Positions 1 through 5,699 are shown, counted from the stretch's first letter. The stretch: 6,691 nucleotides of DNA from Clostridiales bacterium (GCA_019421975.1 JAHZEE010000097.1:1-6691), one strand, 5' to 3'. Numbers and translations: made by a program. The notes: a model not told the origin generated them from the sequence alone.

Positions 1-1298
1 TTGTATTTGTACTTGGCGCAGCCGGCGGTGAGAATGACCGTGTCCTCCGGCAGCGCCTTGGCAAACTCGGTATAGTAGTCGCGGCTTTTGGCGCGCCCGT
101 CGCAGCCGGCCATAACCACAAACTTTTTGATCGCGCCGGACTGGACCGCCGCCACCACCTGGTCGGCCAGCGCCAGCACCTGGTTGTGCGCAAAGCCGCC
201 GATGATCTCGCCCTGCTCCAGCTCCTGCGGCGGCGCGCAGCGCTTGGCGTGGGCAATGAGTGCCGAGAAATCCTTCTGCTGCCCGATCTGGCCGGGGATA
301 TGGCGGCAGCCGGGATAGCCCGCCGCACCGGTGGTGTACAGGCGCTCTTTGTAGCTGTCCTTGGGCGGGACAATGCAGTTGGTGGTCATCAAAATGGGGC
401 CGTGGAAGGACTCGAACTCCTCTTTCTGCTTCCACCAGGCATTGCCGTAGTTGCCCACAAAATTGGGGTACTTCTTGAACGCCGGGTAGTAGTGGGCCGG
501 CAGCATCTCCGAGTGGGTGTAGACATCCACGCCGGTTCCCTGCGTCTGCTCGAGCAGCATCTCCAGATCCCGCAGGTCGTGGCCTGAGACCAGAATGCCG
601 GGATTTTGGCCTACGCCGATGTTCACCCGGGTGATCTCCGGGTTGCCGTAGGCCGCGGTGTTGGCCGCGTCCAGCAGCGCCATCCCCTGCACGCCGTATT
701 TGCCTGTCTCCAGGGTCAGGGCGACCAGCTCATCCGCGCTCAGGCTGTCGTCCAGCGTGGCCGCCAGCGCCCGCTGCAAAAAGGCGTCCACCGCCTCGTC
801 GTCGCGCAGCAGGGCGTTGGCATGCTTGCAGTAGGCGGACAGGCCCTTGAGACCATAGGTAATCAGCTCCCGCAGAGAGCGGATGTCCTCCTGCTCGGTG
901 GCCAGCACTCCCACCTGGGCCGCCTTGGCCGCAAAGGCCGGCGGCTCCGCGGTCCAAAGGGCCGCCGGCGGCAGTGCCGCGGACGGCTCCACCTGCTCCA
1001 GCAGCGTCTTTTTCACTGCCAGCGTCTCGCTGATCCGGCGCACAATGGCCTCTTTGTCAAAATTTGCATTGGTAATCGTTGTAAAAAGATTCTGAGAAAT
1101 CCTGTGGTTGACCGCGGCGTCCACCGCCTGCCCCTGCGATCGCAGCTGTGTCGTCACGGCCGCCAGGCCCTTGGTCACATAGACCAGCAGATCCTGCATT
1201 GCCGCCACCTCTGGCGTCTTGCCGCACACGCCGCTCCGGGTGCAGCCGGTGCAGCCTGCCGTCTCCTGACACTGATAGCAAAACATTTGATGCTCCAT
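1..1298 (-). CDS. hcp: Hybrid cluster protein (hydroxylamine/NO reductase), C-terminus cut by the window edge
   Basis: Hcp carries a [4Fe-4S] cluster and a hybrid Fe-S-O cluster. In anaerobes it removes nitric oxide or hydroxylamine in the cytoplasm. Translating the minus strand from ATG at 1298 gives 432 uninterrupted residues, starting [15 protein letters not shown]. The N-terminal cubane ligands are C7, C10, C19 and C25 (C-x2-C-x8-C-x5-C, the spacing of anaerobe-type Hcp). Hybrid-cluster ligands matching Desulfovibrio H244, E268, C312, C406 and C434 are seen as H240 (VSGHDL), E264 ([10 protein letters not shown]), C308 (TTNCI), C399 (MAGCDGR) and C427 (TAGCAKYKY). The last Cys and the Glu/Lys ligands lie beyond the left edge; the family is about 530-550 residues. 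A strong AGGAGG (minus strand, 1313-1308) supports the start. The gene is divergent from a Crp/Fnr-type regulator, which suggests nitrosative-stress control. No hcr reductase is visible here. Identity is very secure; which substrate matters in vivo is not shown. Confidence 0.96.
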   Translation of the reverse strand, partial: MEHQMFCYQCQETAGCTGCTRSGVCGKTPEVAAMQDLLVYVTKGLAAVTTQLRSQGQAVDAAVNHRISQNLFTTITNANFDKEAIVRRISETLAVKKTLLEQVEPSAALPPAALWTAEPPAFAAKAAQVGVLATEQEDIRSLRELITYGLKGLSAYCKHANALLRDDEAVDAFLQRALAATLDDSLSADELVALTLETGKYGVQGMALLDAANTAAYGNPEITRVNIGVGQNPGILVSGHDLRDLEMLLEQTQGTGVDVYTHSEMLPAHYYPAFKKYPNFVGNYGNAWWKQKEEFESFHGPILMTTNCIVPPKDSYKERLYTTGAAGYPGCRHIPGQIGQQKDFSALIAHAKRCAPPQELEQGEIIGGFAHNQVLALADQVVAAVQSGAIKKFVVMAGCDGRAKSRDYYTEFAKALPEDTVILTAGCAKYKY

Positions 1299-1355
1299 TG
1301 CAATTCTCCTCCTGTTTTTAAAAGGTCTCTGTCCTGTCTGAATCCATCGTCACAC

Positions 1356-1384
1356 TTGACTTTCTGGCCATAATATAATAGATT
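1356..1384 (+). promoter_or_regulatory. Candidate promoter of the Crp/Fnr regulator
   Basis: TTGACT at 1356-1361, a 17-base spacer and TAGATT at 1379-1384 make a plausible sigma-A promoter reading into the regulator. A better -10 match, TATAAT, lies at 1374-1379 but has no good -35 at normal spacing, so the exact start is ambiguous. Either start places the palindrome at 1399-1414 just downstream of the transcription start, a position suited to autorepression. Confidence 0.5.
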
Positions 1385-1403
1385 CAAAGCAACAAGTCTG
1401 TTG
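1370..1403 (-). promoter_or_regulatory. Candidate activator-dependent promoter of hcp
   Basis: On the minus strand two overlapping TATTAT boxes lie at 1380-1375 and 1375-1370, but the hexamers about 17 bases upstream (CAACAG or GACTTG) are poor -35 elements. A promoter with a good -10 and no -35 is typical of class II Crp/Fnr activation. With starts near 1368 or 1363, the palindrome centred at 1406.5 falls at about -38 to -44, close to the usual -41.5. This is inference from spacing. Confidence 0.42.
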
Positions 1404-1414
1404 TTTTAACAACA
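1399..1414. promoter_or_regulatory. Perfect 16-base palindromic operator candidate between hcp and its regulator
   Basis: TGTTGTT-TT-AACAACA is a perfect inverted repeat with 7-base arms and a 2-base centre. It overlaps a second inverted repeat, CAACA-AGTC-TGTTG at 1390-1403, so the CAACA/TGTTG half-site occurs three times in 25 bases. It is the most symmetric element in the divergent region and lies upstream of hcp and just before the regulator gene. It is the best candidate for the binding site of the adjacent Crp/Fnr-type protein. A weaker symmetric element, GTCA-CACT-TGAC, lies at 1349-1360. Confidence 0.55.
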
Positions 1415-1431
1415 AAAAAGGAAGAAATAAA

Positions 1432-2148
1432 ATGGATGATCTTGCATTGTCAAAAACGCTGCTCTTTCGCGGCGCCACCGCGCAGGAGGTGCAGTCCATG
1501 CTGGCGTGCCTGGGCGCAGAGCGGCGGCAGTATGCCAAGGGGCAGCCCATCTACCGGGCCGGGGAGATCATCACCTCGCTCGGCCTGGTGCTGAGCGGCA
1601 ATGTCCTGGTGGAATTCGGCGACTTCTGGGGCAACACCGCCGTGCTCGACAGCGTGGGGCCGGGCCAGATCTTCGCCGAGACCTACGCCTGCACGCCCGG
1701 CGAACCGCTGATGGTCAATGTGGTGGCGGCCTGTCAGACGCAGGTGCTCTTTTTGAATCTCGAGCATGTCCTGCGCGTCTGCTCCCACGCCTGCAGCCAC
1801 CACAACACCCTCATCCGCAACCTGCTCGCCCTCTCGGCCCAAAAGAATCTGAACCTGACCCGCAAAATCTTTCACACCTCCGCAAGGTCCATCCGTGCGC
1901 GCCTGCTGTCCTATCTGTCCTATCAGGCGCTGCGCAGCGGCAGCCGGAGCTTTTCCATTCCCTTCAACCGCCAGCAGCTGGCAGACTACCTCAATGTGGA
2001 CCGCAGCGCGCTGTCCAATGCACTGAGCAAGATGCAGCGGGAGGGCATTTTGCGCACGGAGCGCAACCGCTTTGAGCTGCTGCAGGACCCGCAAAGCTGT
2101 GACGCCCGGCGGGCCGGCATTTCCCCGCCGCCCAACGCATATCCATGA
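1432..2148 (+). CDS. Crp/Fnr-family transcriptional regulator, probable HcpR-type
   Basis: A 238-residue protein with the two-domain Crp/Fnr layout. An N-terminal cyclic-nucleotide-binding-like beta-barrel spans about residues 10-110, a long dimerisation helix about 115-150, and a C-terminal winged helix-turn-helix about 155-215. The recognition region is RQQLADYLNVDRSALSNALS (180-199), followed by the wing sequence REGIL. There is no N-terminal Fnr-type cysteine cluster. The only cysteine/histidine-rich patch is CSHACSHH at 117-124, at the start of the dimer helix. AAGGAAG at 1418-1424, 7 bases before ATG, supports the start. Divergence from hcp and the shared palindrome fit the known HcpR arrangement, in which a Crp/Fnr protein senses nitrosative stress and activates hcp; this role is inferred. 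The stop is only 15 bases before the next gene's start, so cotranscription with the small protein and the recombinase is possible. Confidence 0.88.
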   Translation: MDDLALSKTLLFRGATAQEVQSMLACLGAERRQYAKGQPIYRAGEIITSLGLVLSGNVLVEFGDFWGNTAVLDSVGPGQIFAETYACTPGEPLMVNVVAACQTQVLFLNLEHVLRVCSHACSHHNTLIRNLLALSAQKNLNLTRKIFHTSARSIRARLLSYLSYQALRSGSRSFSIPFNRQQLADYLNVDRSALSNALSKMQREGILRTERNRFELLQDPQSCDARRAGISPPPNAYP

Positions 2149-2163
2149 CATGAGGTGATGAAC

Positions 2164-2328
2164 ATGGAGTGTGTACAGCGAGATTTGATCCGCGTTCTGC
2201 TGGACCATGTCTGTTCCCTTGGCCTGATCTCCAGGGCCACCTATTTGGGCGCAGTGGATCTGGTGTACGCCGGCATGGAGCTGCCGGCGCTGCTGCGGGA
2301 GCCTGAAGGCAGGGACAGCGCAGTATGA
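2164..2328 (+). CDS. Small helical protein translationally coupled to the recombinase
   Basis: A 54-residue acidic-to-neutral protein starting MECVQRDLIRVLLDHVCSLG. Its core, LLDHVCSLGLISRATYLGAV, reads as a helix-turn-helix hairpin like the SHOCT-type small proteins often found just before recombinase genes in clostridia; no function is assigned from sequence. GAGGTG at 2152-2157 is 6 bases before ATG 2164, which favours this start over the in-frame ATG at 2158, only 0 bases away from the Shine-Dalgarno. The stop overlaps the recombinase start (ATGA, 2325-2328), so the two are translationally coupled. By analogy with skin elements, where a small protein directs excision, it could be a recombination directionality factor. 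That is a hypothesis from position only. Confidence 0.66.
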   Translation: MECVQRDLIRVLLDHVCSLGLISRATYLGAVDLVYAGMELPALLREPEGRDSAV

Positions 2329-3953
2329 ATGTGCTCAGGATCCGCAGTGAGATGCGCAGCGGAAAGACCATCTTTGATCTTCCGCTGCGGGTGACCTTTT
2401 ATGCGCGCGTCTCCACCGACAAGGACGCGCAGCTCAACAGCCTGGAAAACCAGGTGCAATACTATACCGAGCTGATCCAGTCCAAGCCAAACTGGACCTT
2501 TGTGCCGGGCTATGTGGACGAGGGGATCAGCGGAACAAGCACCAAGCGGCGGGATCACTTCCTTCAGATGATACGCGACGCCAAGGCCGGGCGCTTTGAC
2601 TTTATCATCACGAAGGAGATCTCCCGCTTTTCCCGCTCCACCCTGGACAGCATTCAGTACACCCAGGAGCTGTTGGAGCACGATGTGGGCGTTCTGTTTC
2701 AAAATGACAACATCAACACCCTGGACTCCGACAGCGAGTTCCGCCTGGTGGTCATGGCGGGCGTGGCCCAGGACGAGGTGCGAAAGCTCTCCGAGCGCCT
2801 GAAATTCGGGTTCCGCCAGGCCATCAAAAACGGCCATGTCCTGGGAAATGACCAGCTCTGGGGCTACGACAAAAAGGGCTGTGTGCTCACCGTCAACCCG
2901 GCCGAGGCCCAGGTCGTCCGGCGCATCTTCGACCTCTATGCCAACCGGCAGATGGGCATTCGCCGGATCTCCCAGACCCTGCTTGACGAGGGGATCACCA
3001 GCCGGCAGGGCAACGCCTTCAATGTGCTGACCATCCGCAACATACTCTGCAACCCCAAGTATAAGGGCTGGTACTGCGCGGGAAAGTCCCAGACTGTGGA
3101 CTATCGCAGCAAGCGGAAGGTCCTTCTCGATGAGAGCGAGTGGGTCATGTATCCCGACCCCGCCATCCCCGCCATTGTATCTGAAGCGCTCTGGGACCGC
3201 GCCAACGCGCTCTACCGCCGCCGCAGTCAGCAGATGGCGGCCCATCAGCCTGCCGCCGTGTTTCACAACCGCTATCCCTACAGCGGCAAAATACGCTGCG
3301 GCTCGCATGACGCCAGCTTTCACAGGCAGCTGCTGAGGCGTGCCCAGGGGCCGCAGGAGGCCTGGCAGTGCAGCGTCTACCGCAGCCGGGGCCGAAGCGG
3401 CTGTTCCGCCCCGCAGATTTACACCGAGGAGCTGAACCTGATCTTATCCCACCTCTTTTTCCGGCTTCAAAACAGGGATGCGATCATCGATGCCGTGCTC
3501 CGGGCCATCCGGTCCGCCCCCAGTGCGCACAGCGACGCGCAGGCGCTCTGCCAGCGGCTGGAGCGGGACCTGTCCGCGCTGCAGGCCAAAAAGGACCGCC
3601 TGCTGGAGATGAGCGTGGCAGGCGCCCTCTCCACCGCGGAGTTTCAGCAGCGCAATGACGGCTTCAACGCCCAGATCCGGACGCTGCAGCAGCAGCTCTC
3701 AGAGCTGCAGCAGCAGAAGGAGGACCCTCCCGCAGACCAGCTTGGCCGCGTCCGGGCCGCGCTGGAGCAGCTTCTGTCCTCGGGCGATCCCCTCCCCGCC
3801 GCCCTGCTCACCCCCCTTCTCGACCACATTGTGGTGCTGCAGGGCAGCACCAGGGAGGAGCTGCGGCTGCAGATCCATCTGAAATTCGGCGACCCCTTTG
3901 GGGTCGTTTTTGACCGGCAGCGCCGTTCCTTTCGCTTCAGCTCTTGTTCATAA
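2325..3953 (+). CDS. Large serine site-specific recombinase (SpoIVCA-like position at a sigK junction)
   Basis: A 542-residue large serine recombinase that would cut and rejoin attachment sites through a phosphoserine intermediate. The resolvase domain covers about residues 22-165: catalytic S30 in FYARVST with R28, DEGISGT at 65-71, and the SRFSR arginines R101 and R104. A recombinase domain follows at about 178-290 (WGYDKKG, then [15 protein letters not shown]). The zinc-ribbon region at about 318-362 has C325-x2-H328 and then C349 and C360, so the usual second Cys is a His. A Leu/Gln-rich coiled coil occupies about 395-475. ATG 2325 overlaps the upstream stop and has AGGGA 9 bases before it. 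The 3' end converges on and overlaps the sigK fragment by 17 bases, the layout known for spoIVCA beside spoIVCB in Bacillus. All catalytic residues are present, so it looks functional. Excision of the sigK element is inferred from position. Confidence 0.95.
   Translation: MNVLRIRSEMRSGKTIFDLPLRVTFYARVSTDKDAQLNSLENQVQYYTELIQSKPNWTFVPGYVDEGISGTSTKRRDHFLQMIRDAKAGRFDFIITKEISRFSRSTLDSIQYTQELLEHDVGVLFQNDNINTLDSDSEFRLVVMAGVAQDEVRKLSERLKFGFRQAIKNGHVLGNDQLWGYDKKGCVLTVNPAEAQVVRRIFDLYANRQMGIRRISQTLLDEGITSRQGNAFNVLTIRNILCNPKYKGWYCAGKSQTVDYRSKRKVLLDESEWVMYPDPAIPAIVSEALWDRANALYRRRSQQMAAHQPAAVFHNRYPYSGKIRCGSHDASFHRQLLRRAQGPQEAWQCSVYRSRGRSGCSAPQIYTEELNLILSHLFFRLQNRDAIIDAVLRAIRSAPSAHSDAQALCQRLERDLSALQAKKDRLLEMSVAGALSTAEFQQRNDGFNAQIRTLQQQLSELQQQKEDPPADQLGRVRAALEQLLSSGDPLPAALLTPLLDHIVVLQGSTREELRLQIHLKFGDPFGVVFDRQRRSFRFSSCS
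3890..3911 (+). terminator. Rho-independent terminator inside the recombinase coding sequence
   Basis: CGACCCC-TTT-GGGGTCG followed by five T is a perfect 7-base-pair hairpin with a T tract, oriented with the recombinase. It ends 42 bases before the recombinase stop codon, in the codons for GDPFGVV. It would limit transcription running antisense into the sigK fragment. Its position before the stop is odd and is discussed in the findings. Confidence 0.7.
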
Positions 3954-3954
3954 T
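3937..3954. other. Probable attachment-site junction (element/sigK)
   Basis: SigK-like protein sequence is colinear with the family through HIM-N-K (codons down to 3943 on the minus strand) and then ends SER-stop, where sigK should continue with a K/F or K/Y and region 2. The crossover should therefore lie at about 3943-3950. This is also where the recombinase frame ends (TAA 3951-3953). The exact core bases need the other junction. Confidence 0.5.
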
Positions 3955-4143
3955 GTGTGCCACCAGTCTCAGGTTTCGTTCCACAAGGATGTTTCTTGCT
4001 TCCAGATCCCCCTGCGCGGCCAGCTCCAGATAGTGCCGTTCCTCCTCTGCAGAGAGCGGCTTCGGAAACGACCCGCTGGTTCCGGACAGCCGCAGTGTAT
4101 ACATCAGACTTCCCAACATGAGAAGACATGCTGCCGACAGCAT
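3937..4143 (-). CDS. sigK: Sigma-K N-terminal fragment, interrupted by an element
   Basis: The fragment starts [20 protein letters not shown], continues [20 protein letters not shown] and ends [16 protein letters not shown]. This matches the start of sporulation sigma factor K (Bacillus has FPQPLS, EEKKYLELMAKGD and [12 protein letters not shown] at the same places) rather than SigE, SigF or SigG. SigK directs late mother-cell transcription. The hydrophobic first ~18 residues resemble the membrane-associated pro-sequence of pro-SigK. Regions 2.2 to 4 (about 165 residues) are absent, so this half cannot act alone. ATG 4143 is chosen because a G-run (minus strand, 4157-4152) sits 8 bases upstream; ATG 4149 or GTG 4152 would add 2-3 residues, and a stop precedes them. 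It could be the 5' half of a skin-type split gene or a dead remnant. Identity of the fragment is secure; its fate is not. Confidence 0.88.
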   Translation of the reverse strand: MLSAACLLMLGSLMYTLRLSGTSGSFPKPLSAEEERHYLELAAQGDLEARNILVERNLRLVAHIMNKS

Positions 4144-4163
4144 CGGCATCACCCCCCGCTACC

Positions 4164-4171
4164 AGTGTATG
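4164..4171 (-). promoter_or_regulatory. Sigma-E-like -10 element upstream of sigK
   Basis: On the minus strand CATACACT fits the -10 consensus of mother-cell sigma-E promoters (CATACA-T), and sigK is normally under sigma-E control. No convincing sigma-E -35 lies 13-15 bases upstream, and the start would leave a leader of only about 14 bases before ATG 4143. Suggestive only. Confidence 0.35.
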
Positions 4172-4183
4172 TTTTTCCGGCAA

Positions 4184-4218
4184 GTCCGGATACCCCCGGA
4201 CAAGACCGGGTTTCTTTT
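4184..4218 (+). terminator. Overlapping hairpins, terminator-like on the plus strand
   Basis: Two mutually exclusive stems are visible. GTCCGG/CCGGAC (4184-4189 with 4196-4201) competes with CCCGG/CCGGG (4195-4199 with 4206-4210), and the latter is followed by TTTCTTTT (4211-4218). The second would stop plus-strand read-through from the recombinase before the transporter promoter. The short 5-base-pair stem makes this uncertain. Confidence 0.35.
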
Positions 4219-4229
4219 GACAAATTCAG

Positions 4230-4258
4230 TTGCAATTCGCAGGTGCGCACGCTATAAT
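4230..4258 (+). promoter_or_regulatory. Sigma-A promoter of the MFS transporter
   Basis: TTGCAA (4230-4235), a 17-base spacer and a perfect TATAAT (4253-4258) predict transcription starting near 4265, 26 bases before the ATG. A TTGACA at 4217-4222 lies 30 bases from the -10, too far to serve it. No operator-like symmetry beyond the self-complementary TTGCAA is evident. Confidence 0.75.
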
Positions 4259-4290
4259 GCTCTCGTATTGTTTCAACTAGGAGCGCTGTC

Positions 4291-5526
4291 ATGCTGCAAA
4301 AACTGGAACGGAACTCACGCCGGTGGATCGTTCTGCTGGCGTTCTGCCTCATAAACCTCTGCACCGGCTCTGTCTACAGCTGGAGCGTATTTGCCGGCCC
4401 CATGGCGGAGCGGCTCTCCCTGTCGACCGGACAGATGCTCACCGCGGGCGATCTCTCGATTGTCTTTACGGTCTACAGCGGCATGGCGGTTCTGATGATG
4501 GTGGTCGGCGGCGCTCTGAACAGCCGCTTTTCCTCCAAGGCCGTCCTGCTGGCTGCCGGCCTTTTCTACGGCGGCGGGTTCTGTCTCAGCGGTATGGCCG
4601 CCAGTGTCGGCACGCTGATCCTGGGATACGGCATTTTGTGCAACATCGGCGGCTCGCTGGCCTACAGCTGTACCATCGGCAACGCGGTCAAGTTTTTCCC
4701 GGACCGGCGGGGCATGGCGGGCGGCATTGTCACCGCCGCCTACGGCCTGTCGTCGATGCTTTTCTCCCCGGTGATCAACGCGCTGAACCTCTCATTTGGC
4801 GTCAAGACCGCCTTTCTGGCGCTGGGCGTCTGCTTTCTGCTGGTCATCTGTGTCTGCGCCCTGTTCACCGAACGGGCGCCGGACGCCGTGCTCTCCGGCC
4901 CTGACGCCGGCGCGAGAAACGACACCTGGCAGCAGATGCTGGCGCAGGGGAAATTCTATGTCATGTACTTTATCTTCTTCTCCGCCGGCTTCTTTGGCTA
5001 TATGATCACCTCGCAGGCCGCCGCAATGGGCGAACACATCGGCATGGGCGCAACGGCCGCAGCTGTCGGCGTCTCGCTGCTGTCGCTGGCCAACGCGGCC
5101 GGCCGGGTCTGCGCCGGATTTCTGTCTGACCGGCTGGGCCGGATCAACACGCTGACCATGATGCTGCTGATCGCAGTCTGCGGCCTGCTTCTGCTGGTCG
5201 TCTCAGACCGCGGCGGCGCCGCTGTATTTTATCTGGGGATTCTGATGGTGGGGCTTGGCTTCGGCGCATTTATGGGGGTCTTCCCCGGCTTCACCGCCGA
5301 CCAGTTCGGCCCCAAAAATCAGACCTTCAATTACGCGCTGATGTTCACCAGCTTTTCCATCGCCGGCATGCTCTCGCCGATCCTGTCCGGCCATATCTTC
5401 TCCCGGTACGGCACCTATGTCCCCGCCTATTACGGCGCCATCCTGGTCTGCTGCGTCAGCCTGACGCTCACCTTTGTCTTTCGCACGCTGTCCCGGCGCA
5501 GCGCGGCATCCGGCGCGCAGCGGTGA
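4291..5526 (+). CDS. OFA-family major facilitator transporter (oxalate/formate antiporter-like)
   Basis: A 411-residue inner-membrane carrier with about 12 hydrophobic segments, the usual length for this family. The N-terminal signature, RWIVLLAFCLINLCTGSVYS followed by WSVF, is typical of the OFA (oxalate:formate antiporter-like) group. The 8-9 loop motif GFLSDRLGR is at 276-284, with a degenerate copy, GGALNSRFSSK, at 73-83. A hydrophilic central loop lies at about 193-218. R272 sits eight residues before the motif Asp, exactly as the substrate-binding Arg272 of OxlT does. Position 355 is Phe where OxlT has its second essential residue, Lys355, so oxalate is unlikely to be the substrate; a small monocarboxylate or other organic anion is a guess. 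AGGAG at 4279-4283 is 7 bases before ATG. It has its own promoter and terminator, so it appears monocistronic and unrelated to the element. Confidence 0.88.
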   Translation: MLQKLERNSRRWIVLLAFCLINLCTGSVYSWSVFAGPMAERLSLSTGQMLTAGDLSIVFTVYSGMAVLMMVVGGALNSRFSSKAVLLAAGLFYGGGFCLSGMAASVGTLILGYGILCNIGGSLAYSCTIGNAVKFFPDRRGMAGGIVTAAYGLSSMLFSPVINALNLSFGVKTAFLALGVCFLLVICVCALFTERAPDAVLSGPDAGARNDTWQQMLAQGKFYVMYFIFFSAGFFGYMITSQAAAMGEHIGMGATAAAVGVSLLSLANAAGRVCAGFLSDRLGRINTLTMMLLIAVCGLLLLVVSDRGGAAVFYLGILMVGLGFGAFMGVFPGFTADQFGPKNQTFNYALMFTSFSIAGMLSPILSGHIFSRYGTYVPAYYGAILVCCVSLTLTFVFRTLSRRSAASGAQR

Positions 5527-5547
5527 GGGCCGGTTCCCTCTTTTTTT
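5525..5547 (+). terminator. Rho-independent terminator of the transporter gene
   Basis: GAGGG-CCGGTT-CCCTC followed by seven T. The stem begins within the transporter stop codon (TGA 5524-5526), so transcription ends almost immediately after translation. It separates the transporter from the tRNA unit. Confidence 0.85.
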
Positions 5548-5568
5548 GAAGATTGCGGTATTTCGGAA

Positions 5569-5597
5569 TTGACGCAGTCAAAAAAATATGATAGAAT
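5569..5597 (+). promoter_or_regulatory. Promoter of the tRNA transcription unit
   Basis: TTGACG (5569-5574), a 17-base A-rich spacer and TAGAAT (5592-5597) form a strong sigma-A promoter with a start near 5604. The first product is about 96 bases of leader before the intact tRNA. Confidence 0.75.
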
Positions 5598-5607
5598 ACA
5601 AAACTGT

Positions 5608-5680
5608 CAGGCGAGCGATCGTCTGGTCTGTGCTGCTGTGGCTCAGCTGGTAGAGCGGCTGATTCGTAACGGCCAGACGA
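5608..5680 (+). other. tRNA leader with two mutually exclusive stems
   Basis: Stem A pairs CAGGCGA (5608-5614) with TCGTCTG (5619-5625), one G-U pair included, around a GCGA tetraloop of the GNRA type. Stem B pairs TCGTCTGGTC (5619-5628) with GGCCAGACGA (5671-5680), ten base pairs with one G-U, and encloses the tRNA 5' half. Both use 5619-5625, so only one can form at a time. The pairing is read directly from sequence; any function is speculative. Confidence 0.4.
5632..5669 (+). pseudogene. 5' half of a second tRNA-Thr (CGT anticodon), broken after the anticodon loop
   Basis: These 38 bases match tRNA positions 1-38: acceptor strand GCTGCTG, TG, D-stem GCTC, loop AGCTGGTA, GAGC, then GCTGA and the loop TTCGTAA with anticodon CGT. 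The expected TCAGC of the anticodon stem and the T-arm are missing. The following CGGCCAG resembles the end of a T-stem joined to the 3' acceptor, which points to an internal deletion. It lies just ahead of an intact tRNA-Thr with the same anticodon and is probably a degenerate duplicate. It cannot fold as a tRNA. Confidence 0.72.
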
Positions 5681-5699
5681 GGCAAAGACAATCGAATAT

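Larger units (their letters stand above)
2164..3950. mobile_element. Recombinase end of a skin-like element interrupting sigK
   Basis: The recombinase and its coupled small gene abut the point where SigK homology stops. The element therefore extends leftward from about 3943-3950. Only this end is certain; the left boundary is not visible, because no sigK C-terminal sequence occurs on the minus strand from 1 to 3937. The regulator and hcp may be inside the element. Coordinates given are the minimal part that belongs to it. Confidence 0.6.

Noticed and set aside
606..1373. Plus-strand ORF of 255 residues across the hcp region
   Set aside because: Antisense to Hcp, whose cluster ligands are all present in the minus frame.
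2137..2170. Possible sigma-E promoter before the small gene (GCATATC as -35)
   Set aside because: No acceptable CATACA-T lies 13-15 bases downstream, so a mother-cell promoter for the recombinase is not supported here.
1450..2208. Minus-strand ORF of 252 residues opposite the regulator
   Set aside because: Shadow of the Crp/Fnr gene, whose helix-turn-helix and ribosome site are clear; the antisense product is Gln/His-rich low-grade sequence.
2241..3323. Long minus-strand ORF of 360 residues opposite the recombinase
   Set aside because: Antisense shadow of a GC-rich gene with a clear catalytic-domain protein on the plus strand; no recognisable domain and no Shine-Dalgarno.
5619..5680. Leader stems as a T-box riboswitch
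   Set aside because: No T-box consensus sequence or specifier loop is visible, and the downstream gene is a tRNA rather than a synthetase or amino-acid gene.
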